DNA of 64,000 nucleotides from Rhodococcus sp. BP22 (GTDB lineage Bacteria > Actinomycetota > Actinomycetes > Mycobacteriales > Mycobacteriaceae): positions 1 to 64,000 of the forward strand of contig NZ_JACFTB010000010.1 in the NCBI RefSeq assembly GCF_014281965.1, in the 5' to 3' direction. This document shows positions 58,224 to 64,000 of the stretch, piece after piece. Within the stretch, counting starts at the first letter, position 1; each line of letters opens with the position of its first letter. A model generated the notes under the pieces. It ran no database searches and had not been told where the DNA came from. It saw nothing but the letters and a program-made list of their open reading frames with translations. The translations under genes and the position numbers were made by a program.

Positions 58224-58280
58224 ATGTCTATGACGCCGTCTGCGCCCAAACCGGTTCGCCTCGGCGGTCACGCTTCATGA
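58224..58280 (+). CDS. Possible 18-codon leader peptide before NDH-2
   Basis: AGGAG lies ten bases before ATG 58224; the frame reads MSMTPSAPKPVRLGGHAS and its TGA overlaps the NDH-2 ATG (ATGA). Since no other ribosome site precedes the NDH-2 start, this short frame may drive its translation by coupling. A sequencing or real -1 frame change joining the two is the alternative. Confidence 0.45.
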   Translation: MSMTPSAPKPVRLGGHAS

Positions 58281-59593
58281 CCGCGCAGGGTCGGCCTCGA
58301 GTTTTGATAGTCGGCGGCGGCTTCGGTGGTCTTTACGCCGCACGAGCACTACGTCGCAGTGACGTCGACGTCACCGTGCTGGAGCGCGGTACGTCTCATG
58401 TCTTTCAACCCCTGCTCTATCAGTGTGCGACCGGATTGGTGTCCGAAGGATCCATTTCGAGTCCACTCCGGCACCTGCTGCGAAGGCAGAAGAATGCTCA
58501 CGTCGCACTCGGCGAGGCAACCACAGTCGATCCCGGGGCGCGAGTGGTGACCGCGAGCAGATTCGACGGTTCGACTTACGAGTTCGCTTACGACTATCTC
58601 GTGGTGGCTGCAGGTATGCAGCAGTCGTATCACGGGCACGACGAGTACATCCAGCACGCACCGGGCATGAAGACGCTCGACGACGCTTTGACCGTCCGCC
58701 GCAAGTTGATTGCAGCATTCGAGATGGCGGAAGCACTGCCCACGGCAGAGGAACGGCGGCCTTGGCTGACGTTCGCAGTCGCGGGCGGAGGGCCGACGGG
58801 CGTGGAATTGGCTGGACAGATCCGCGAACTGGCAACCAGGTCGTTGGCTCACGAGTTCAGGTCCATCGACCCGGGTGAGGCGCGGGTGCTGCTACTCCAT
58901 GGTGGTGATCGAGTCCTGCCCTCGTTCGACAAGAAGTTGTCCGCTGCGGCGCAGAAGACCCTCGATACCGTCGGCGTCGAAACGCACTTGGGTGTGCACG
59001 TCACCGATGTCACCGGCACCGACGTCGAAACCACGTCGAAGGCGGAGCCGAAGACGGTCACTCGTTACGACACTCGAACCGTGCTGTGGACGGCGGGCGT
59101 CGAGGCAGTTCCGTTTGCTCGGCAACTTGCGGAGGCTCTCGGTGTGGAACAGGACCGATCAGGGCGAATTGCCGTCGAGTCGGATCTGTCGGTACCGGGA
59201 CATCGCAACATCTGGGTCGTCGGCGACTTGATGTCCTATCGAGATCTGGCGGGTGTCGCCGAGGTCGCCATGCAGGGTGGGCGCCACGTCGGTTTGCTCA
59301 TCGCCACTGATCGGAGCGACCCGACTGCCTCACGACAGGCGTTCCGATACCGAGACTTCGGCACCGCGGCCTACATCTCCCGTGGGCACGCGCTCGTCCA
59401 GGCCGGACCGCTGCGGATGTCCGGGTTCCTCGGATGGGTGTCCTGGGGAGTCATCCATATCGCGTTTCTCTCGGGCGCCCGCAATCGCGTCGGCACGCTG
59501 ATCAACTGGGCCGCAACTCTGGCGACCGGTTCTCGCCGCGAGCGGGCAATCACCTTCGGAGACCCGGAAACGGCACGCAGGCCCTACCGCTAG
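58277..59593 (+). CDS. ndh: Type II NADH dehydrogenase (NDH-2)
   Basis: A 438-residue two-dinucleotide-fold flavoprotein that passes electrons from NADH to menaquinone without pumping protons. The FAD site is VLIVGGGFGGLYAARAL (about 9-25), the NADH site VAGGGPTGVELAGQI (about 170-184), the FAD-closing segment is NIWVVGDL, and a C-terminal amphipathic membrane-binding part has a hydrophobic WVSWGVIHIAFLSG. HVFQPLLYQCATGLVSEG matches mycobacterial Ndh closely. The start overlaps the short leader frame. A monocistronic unit. Confidence 0.92.
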   Translation: MTAQGRPRVLIVGGGFGGLYAARALRRSDVDVTVLERGTSHVFQPLLYQCATGLVSEGSISSPLRHLLRRQKNAHVALGEATTVDPGARVVTASRFDGSTYEFAYDYLVVAAGMQQSYHGHDEYIQHAPGMKTLDDALTVRRKLIAAFEMAEALPTAEERRPWLTFAVAGGGPTGVELAGQIRELATRSLAHEFRSIDPGEARVLLLHGGDRVLPSFDKKLSAAAQKTLDTVGVETHLGVHVTDVTGTDVETTSKAEPKTVTRYDTRTVLWTAGVEAVPFARQLAEALGVEQDRSGRIAVESDLSVPGHRNIWVVGDLMSYRDLAGVAEVAMQGGRHVGLLIATDRSDPTASRQAFRYRDFGTAAYISRGHALVQAGPLRMSGFLGWVSWGVIHIAFLSGARNRVGTLINWAATLATGSRRERAITFGDPETARRPYR

Positions 59594-59768
59594 CGGGGCG
59601 AGAGCGAGGAGTAGTACTCCGCCTGGGCAGGGTAGTAGTCGTCGAAACTCGGCAGTGGCTCCTCGTTTCGAGAGTTGAACAGCCAGTCGGGACGACGCCT
59701 CGCAGGCATCGATGCGCATCTCGGACCAGGGTGCGCCTTTCCCGGAACTCATCCGAGTGACTTCGTCG

Positions 59769-59791
59769 CTTGACCCTGACACTGTGACAAG
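59769..59791 (+). promoter_or_regulatory. MerR-type operator/promoter before the HEAT and MerR-HEAT genes
   Basis: CTTGACCCTGACACTGTGACAAG is an imperfect dyad with 4-bp outer arms (CTTG/CAAG) and alternating matches inside, and it contains the -35-like TTGACC. MerR regulators bind just such dyads between -35 and -10. It lies 34 bp before the HEAT-repeat gene that forms an operon with the MerR-HEAT regulator. Confidence 0.45.
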
Positions 59792-59824
59792 GAGTGGAGT
59801 AGTCGAGTGAAGGAGGTGGTTGTC

Positions 59825-60481
59825 GTGAACACAACCAACCCGGGCGAGCCGCATACTCGCCTGCTCGACGCTCTTGCCACTACCGATTCCTCGACGCGAC
59901 TTCGCGCGGCCCTCTCGGCCGGAACGCTCGGTGATCCTGCCCTGGCTCAGGCTTTGCTGGCGCGGTGTGCCGTCGAACCAGACTTCTTCGTTCGGGACAT
60001 GCTGACGTGGGCATTGTGCCGACTTCCGCCGGAGATCACAGTACCGAGGTTGCTAGAGGAGCTGTCCTCGGCCACGGCGCAGGCTCGTAGCCAAGCACTG
60101 CACACCCTTTCCAAGATCGGTGATCGGACAGCATGGCCGTCAGTATCGGCACTACTGCACGACGCGCACGACGAGGTTGCGCTCAGCGCATGGCGAGCCG
60201 CAGTGGTCCTCGTCCCGTCGGGCGCCGAGAGTGAGCTCGCGGCCAACTTGGCCAAGGCGCTCGGACGGGGTGACCATGACATGCAGCGAAGCCTGAGCCG
60301 CGCGTTGGCAGCGCTGGGGTCGGACGCGTCGCCGACTCTGGATGCCGCTGGAGCGAGCCGTGATCTACGCGTCCGGGCTCATGCTGCGGCGACGGAGAGA
60401 CTGGTGGATGACCCCGAAAGTGGTTTCACCCTCTCAGTCGAGGTGGCAAAGCGCGTCGTGGTGACCGGTACCGGGATGTAG
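59825..60481 (+). CDS. HEAT-repeat protein
   Basis: A 218-residue all-helical protein built of HEAT-like repeats (units visible near VRDMLTWALCRLP, ARSQALHTLSKIGD, ALSAWRAAVVLVP). It has no catalytic motif; such scaffolds bind protein partners. GTG 59825 has AAGGAGG nine bases upstream, a near-perfect ribosome site, and is preferred over GTG 59807. The MerR-HEAT regulator follows 15 bp downstream. The two share helical repeat content and may interact, for instance as a regulator and its antagonist. Confidence 0.8.
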   Translation: MNTTNPGEPHTRLLDALATTDSSTRLRAALSAGTLGDPALAQALLARCAVEPDFFVRDMLTWALCRLPPEITVPRLLEELSSATAQARSQALHTLSKIGDRTAWPSVSALLHDAHDEVALSAWRAAVVLVPSGAESELAANLAKALGRGDHDMQRSLSRALAALGSDASPTLDAAGASRDLRVRAHAAATERLVDDPESGFTLSVEVAKRVVVTGTGM

Positions 60482-60496
60482 GAGAGAGGCGGAAAA

Positions 60497-61480
60497 TTGT
60501 TGATCGGTGAGGTCTCGCGGCGTTCGGGAGTCAGCACTCGCATGCTGCGCCACTACGACGCCGTGGGGCTGGTGCAGCCGACGGGCCGCACGTCCGGTGG
60601 CTATCGCGAGTACTCGACCGACGATATTCGTCGCCTGTTCCAGGTCGAATCTCTCAGGACTCTAGGGATGTCGTTGAACGAAGCCAAGCGAGCGCTCGAC
60701 GAACCGAACTTCGCGCCGGCAGAACTGGTGGGGGAGTTGATCGGTCATACGAAGGCGCGGATTGCCGCAGAGGAGGAGCTGCTCGCGAACCTCGAGCGCG
60801 TTGGAGCGGCCTCGCAGTGGGAGGACGTGATGGCCATCGTTTCGTTGCTCCGCGCTCTCGAATCGGAATCGGGTGCCCGCCGTCAGCAAGCGGTGCTGGC
60901 CCAGAACCAGGGAACACCACTGTCTGTCGAAGCGCTCGTCGAGGCGGCGCTGTCGGAGGGTGACCTCAATGTTGCTGGAGCGCTTCGATGGTCGCTGGCG
61001 AGAGGAGGCGGTGAGGGGTTGGCGGCGCTGGCCGTCGGACTGGCATCGGAGTCGGTCGAGGTTCGGCGCCGTGCGGCCGCCGCAATCGCGGAGATACCCA
61101 CCACCGAAGCAACGATGCTGCTGAAGACTGCACTCACCGATTGTGATGTCGTCGTGCGAGACCGGGCTGCGTTGACCATCGGCATGCTGCGCGTCGCCGA
61201 GGCTGTTCCTGCCCTTCTCCGGATAGTGATCGAGGGACGGTCCGACGTCGAGGCTGCCGAGGTGCTGGGACTGTTGGCCGACGACCCGACCGTTTCCGAA
61301 GACATCATCCGAGCGATGCAGGACAAGCTCGACGCTACGGTCGATGCTTCGATCCGTTTGCGAATTACTCAGGCGCTCGCCGAGATTCCGGGCGCTGAGG
61401 CCCGTAACCTACTCGCCGAGTTGGCCCGCGACGGCGACCGGACTGTTGCCGGGACCGCGGCGGCGATCCTGAGTCTGTGA
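60497..61480 (+). CDS. MerR-type regulator fused to HEAT repeats
   Basis: A 327-residue fusion. Residues 1-70 are a MerR DNA-binding domain (IGEVSRRSGVSTRMLRHYDA, then GYREYSTDDIRRL), residues 75-115 a coiled-coil, and residues 140-327 HEAT-like repeats (units near VRRRAAAAIAEIPT, VRDRAALTIGMLR, RLRITQALAEIP). This replaces the usual small-molecule effector domain with a protein-binding scaffold. The start is TTG 60497, behind GGCGG. It forms an operon with the HEAT protein upstream, with an operator-like dyad at 59769. Confidence 0.85.
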   Translation: MLIGEVSRRSGVSTRMLRHYDAVGLVQPTGRTSGGYREYSTDDIRRLFQVESLRTLGMSLNEAKRALDEPNFAPAELVGELIGHTKARIAAEEELLANLERVGAASQWEDVMAIVSLLRALESESGARRQQAVLAQNQGTPLSVEALVEAALSEGDLNVAGALRWSLARGGGEGLAALAVGLASESVEVRRRAAAAIAEIPTTEATMLLKTALTDCDVVVRDRAALTIGMLRVAEAVPALLRIVIEGRSDVEAAEVLGLLADDPTVSEDIIRAMQDKLDATVDASIRLRITQALAEIPGAEARNLLAELARDGDRTVAGTAAAILSL

Positions 61481-61521
61481 GACTTGTACAGAGGGTCAAA
61501 TTCACATCACGTCTCAGTTGG

Positions 61522-62601
61522 TCATCGGCGATCGACGTAGATGACTCCGATGGCGTTGTTTCCGTAACCCAACCGGTTCCACCGCGGAACGTCGGGTTGT
61601 ACGTTCCCGGCGGCGTCGGTCGCTCTGGCTCTCAGAGTGTGTCTACCGATTTTGTTCGAGTCCCAGGTAAAGCTCCAGTCCTGCCAGTGGTATCCACTCG
61701 AGGCTGGTTCCACCTGGGCCGGGAGCCAATCACCTTCTCCGGTCAGGCTGACATCGACGCGCGCGATGGGTCCTGTGCCCGACCATGCCTTTCCCCGGAC
61801 GGTGTAGGGCCCGTGGCCGATGACCGAGCCCGGCGCCGGGTCTGTGATCCGGGCGCGTGGATGCATCAGGGTTACCGCTTCGTGAGGTCGGTCAGGCCAC
61901 TCGTACATGTAGTGGCCGGTCTGAAATTCGCCGGTGTAGGGCTCGGTGATCACGTCGATCCGCTTCAGCCATTTCACCGACGCAACCGCGTACCAGTGGG
62001 GCACGATCAACCGAAAAGGTGCGCCGTGGTCGGAACCGAGCGGCTCACCGTTCATTTCATAGGCGATGAGGATTCCCGACGCCGGGTCGGTTGCAATCGA
62101 GAGTGGGAGGGACCGCATGAAGGTGAGGTCGTCCTGATCGGTGTCGGGCAGGATCGCATCGAGATGGTAAGGCCCGTGGTCGGCACCCTGGGCAAGAATT
62201 TCGACGCCCCGCGCCGATGGCTCGACCTTCGCCAATATCTCGTGAAGGAGCGCGCCAGTCCATCGTGCGGTGGAGACGGCGTAGTCACCCCATGGTTCAC
62301 CGGTCGGTAGCGGCCTCATGTCCAGGCGGCCATTGCCTGCACATTCCAGAGTGACTGTGTGTTCGTGTGCCGGCATCGCGCGTAGATCGTCAAGGGTCAG
62401 GACGGTCGGATGGCCCACCGCGCCACCGATTTCCACAGTGCCGTCGTGAACGGGCAACGCGAAATTGCTTCGTACGTAGTGGAACTCGGCGGGAGTGATC
62501 TTGTCATTGAGCGCCGCTGGCGGCGCCTCGGCACTGTAGGGCGCGGGGTTGATCATCACCAACGCGGCGCGCGCCGCCTCGAGATCATGGGCTTCGGTCA
62601 T
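61522..62601 (-). CDS. Sulfite-oxidase-family molybdopterin enzyme
   Basis: A 359-residue molybdenum enzyme of the sulfite oxidase fold. The Mo-pterin domain has the ligand Cys in VTLECAGNGR (about 85-94), plus GHPTVLTLDDLRAMP and APFRLIVPHWYAVASVKWL; the C-terminal dimerisation domain (about 245-359, Mo-co oxidoreductase dimerisation type) follows. No heme domain and no Tat signal are seen, so it is cytoplasmic and uses another electron acceptor. AAGGAG eight bases before the ATG supports the start. It is convergent with the MerR-HEAT gene. Confidence 0.9.
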   Translation of the reverse strand: MTEAHDLEAARAALVMINPAPYSAEAPPAALNDKITPAEFHYVRSNFALPVHDGTVEIGGAVGHPTVLTLDDLRAMPAHEHTVTLECAGNGRLDMRPLPTGEPWGDYAVSTARWTGALLHEILAKVEPSARGVEILAQGADHGPYHLDAILPDTDQDDLTFMRSLPLSIATDPASGILIAYEMNGEPLGSDHGAPFRLIVPHWYAVASVKWLKRIDVITEPYTGEFQTGHYMYEWPDRPHEAVTLMHPRARITDPAPGSVIGHGPYTVRGKAWSGTGPIARVDVSLTGEGDWLPAQVEPASSGYHWQDWSFTWDSNKIGRHTLRARATDAAGNVQPDVPRWNRLGYGNNAIGVIYVDRR

Positions 62602-63123
62602 GGCTCGGTCTCCTTGTGCGGTTCGAACGCGCGATCGTCTGCTCTATCGGCTGACCCTGGCCCAAGTGAACCGCGCGCTACACGGCCCGGACGGCAGTCG
62701 GAGAGTTGCGTGCGCTCTTGTCGGCGCCGCGCACGCCGCAACCGCCGAGGGGCACCGTCGTGTAGGACGGGCATCACAACCTCCCAGGGCACGCACTCGG
62801 TCCGACTGGATGGCGCGCGGATCGCGTCACCCGAAGGGACTACAGGGACTCTCCCACAATGTCCCATGTCAGAAACCTACGATCGGCCTTTTCAGCAGGT
62901 CAGGTGATCGTGTGGGCGTGGTACCGCTAGCGAGCTACGACACAGAACCGCGTGAGCTCGTCACTTTCGCGTCATGACTGTCGGTGGAGGCATAAAGGAA
63001 CCGTAAGGATCTTCGGCGGGGTGGTTTTGTCGGCGTAGACATATCCATGAACGTCGGGCGATGTGCCCGTCGACCAGCGCGTATAAGCGTTGACCCCACT
63101 ATGTCGAAGAGGCATGAACATCC
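62602..63123. other. Region between molybdoenzyme and kdp genes
   Basis: A 522-bp stretch. Its left part has only overlapping shadow frames, including an Arg-rich 89-codon frame on the minus strand (62598-62867) whose stop overlaps the molybdoenzyme ATG but which has no recognisable domain. The right part should hold the kdp promoter; I cannot identify a known riboswitch or a response-regulator site with confidence. Confidence 0.4.
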
Positions 63124-63231
63124 ATGGCTGATCTGGGCTATCTCGCCGTCACCGCCGTGGGATTCGGTGTATGTGCACTGATCCTGCGGTTGTTGGCGAA
63201 CACTGCAACCTCGAAGGTGAAGACGAAGTGA
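63124..63231 (+). CDS. Small single-helix membrane protein at the head of the kdp operon
   Basis: A 35-residue protein starting MADLGYLAVTAVGFGVCALI with one membrane helix and a basic C-terminus (SKVKTK). AAGAGG precedes the ATG and its TGA overlaps the GTG start of kdpF, so it is the first gene of a coupled kdp operon. It may be an extra KdpF-like subunit; too short for homology by eye. Confidence 0.6.
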   Translation: MADLGYLAVTAVGFGVCALILRLLANTATSKVKTK

Positions 63232-63326
63232 CCACCGACGGAATCATCAGCATCGTCCTGGTGGTCATCGCTGCTCTGACGGCGATCTACCTATTCGTCG
63301 CACTACTCGATCCAGAGAGGTTCTGA
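63228..63326 (+). CDS. kdpF: K+-transporting ATPase subunit KdpF
   Basis: A 32-residue hydrophobic peptide, VTTDGIISIVLVVIAAL and onward, ending LDPERF, the typical KdpF C-terminus. It stabilises the Kdp complex in the membrane. GTG 63228 overlaps the stop of the small protein before it, and kdpA starts five bases after its stop. Confidence 0.85.
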   Translation: MTTDGIISIVLVVIAALTAIYLFVALLDPERF

Positions 63327-63330
63327 TCAT

Positions 63331-64000
63331 ATGAATGCCGCTCTGGCTGCCGGACTTCAGATTGCCTTCGTCGTGGCTGTTCTGGCTATTGCCTATGTTC
63401 CACTCGGCGACTACATGGCGAAGATTTTCGCCACCGAACACGATACCGACGAGGAAGGTGCCGGCTCCGGCCACGCCGCAGGAGGTCGCACCGCGACTCT
63501 CCAGCGGACCCGCGGCGGCACGACCACGGCCTGGGCCGACCTCCGGGTCGAATCGTGGATCTACCGGATCTGCCGAATCGATCCCCGCTCACAGCAGACC
63601 TGGGTGGGCTACTCGCTGTCGCTGCTCGGTTTCTCTGCTGCGAGCGTCGTCTTTCTCTATACGCTGCAACGTATTCAGGGAGTGCTGCCGCTGAACGGCG
63701 GTTTGTCTGGAGTGAGCCCGTCGGTCGCATTCAACACCGCTGTCTCGTTCACCACGAACACCAACTGGCAGTCGTATACCCCCGAAACGACGCTGTCGAA
63801 CCTGACCCAGCCGATGGGCCTGGCTGTACAGAACTTCGTTTCTGCCGCGGTCGGCATTTCCGTCGCCATCGCCGTCATTCGCGGATTCGTACGAGTTCGC
63901 ACCGGTGGGGAGATCGGCAACTTCTGGGTCGATCTCGTTCGCGCTTCGCTTCGTATCCTGCTTCCACTGTCGTTCATCATTGCCCTGATCCTGTTGACGC
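63331..64000 (+). CDS. kdpA: K+-transporting ATPase subunit KdpA, N-terminal part
   Basis: The first 223 codons of the potassium-selective pore subunit, cut by the window end. The first helix IAFVVAVLAIAYVPLGDYMA, the segment SWIYRICRIDPRSQQTW, and the first selectivity-filter loop NTAVSFTTNTNWQSY are clear. Between helix 1 and SWIYRIC lies a hydrophilic stretch of about 45 residues (ATEHDTDEEGAGSGHAAGG and onward), longer than in enteric KdpA. With KdpB and KdpC, expected further right, it takes up K+ at very low concentration. Confidence 0.93.
   Translation, partial: MNAALAAGLQIAFVVAVLAIAYVPLGDYMAKIFATEHDTDEEGAGSGHAAGGRTATLQRTRGGTTTAWADLRVESWIYRICRIDPRSQQTWVGYSLSLLGFSAASVVFLYTLQRIQGVLPLNGGLSGVSPSVAFNTAVSFTTNTNWQSYTPETTLSNLTQPMGLAVQNFVSAAVGISVAIAVIRGFVRVRTGGEIGNFWVDLVRASLRILLPLSFIIALILLT

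Noticed and set aside
62598-62867. Minus-strand 89-codon frame ending in ATGA over the molybdoenzyme start
   Set aside because: The overlap is suggestive, but the molybdoenzyme has its own strong ribosome site and the peptide is Arg/Pro-rich without any recognisable domain.
62950-63123. Possible c-di-AMP riboswitch before the kdp operon
   Set aside because: Such riboswitches precede some K+ transporter operons, but I could not find the conserved core sequences here.

Overview
The window is high-GC actinobacterial DNA. Protein signatures (a DosR/DosS pair very close to the mycobacterial one, the non-classical AcnA-SdhCAB arrangement, ANTAR regulators, abundant acyl-CoA and P450 genes) point to a Rhodococcus-like member of the Mycobacteriales; the genus is an inference. 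It holds about 50 protein genes. I saw no rRNA, tRNA, insertion sequence or CRISPR array.

Region 1 (1-10.3 kb) is a catabolic block: the start of an NADPH-ferredoxin reductase, an SDR, an aldehyde dehydrogenase, a PucR-type regulator, a cytochrome P450, and a tightly overlapping minus-strand operon (thiolase-like protein, enoyl-CoA hydratase, acyl-CoA dehydrogenase) under a TetR gene with a perfect 13-bp dyad in front of the operon. It looks like P450-initiated breakdown of a hydrophobic substrate followed by beta-oxidation-like steps. Region 2 (10.5-14.3 kb) has an SDR, a DUF4342 protein, a DUF488/alkyltransferase-like pair and a metabolite:H+ symporter.

Region 3 (14.4-33 kb, with 44.2-48.8 kb) is a dormancy/redox island: two zinc alcohol dehydrogenases, three GAF/ANTAR-type regulators, six universal stress proteins, a stomatin-like SPFH protein, phosphoketolase, a P-type H+-ATPase, a SulP transporter, a SHOCT peptide, a flavodoxin, an ABC exporter and the DosR/DosS two-component system. 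The response regulator keeps K179, K182, N183 and T198 at the same residue numbers as mycobacterial DosR. Sequences resembling its GGGACTT-N-GTCCC box sit in front of many of these genes. The simplest reading is a cis-clustered, self-regulated hypoxia/NO regulon that shifts carbon to acetyl phosphate, regenerates NAD+ and guards ion gradients.

Region 4 (33-44 kb) has a methyltransferase, a RIC-type iron-sulfur repair protein, an overlapping acnA-sdhC-sdhA-sdhB operon, a secreted GH1 beta-glucosidase and the ABC exporter. Region 5 (48.9-64 kb) has a SulP transporter with an ArsR regulator and a 34-bp palindromic operator, a LysR/MFS pair, a BCCT transporter divergent from NhaA, two MerR regulators (one fused to HEAT repeats and paired with a free HEAT protein), NDH-2, a sulfite-oxidase-family molybdoenzyme, and the start of a kdp operon cut by the window end.

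One clear gene relic is present at 22002-22340: the first residues of a beta-phosphoglucomutase-like HAD protein joined in frame to the C-terminal tail of a GH65 phosphorylase.
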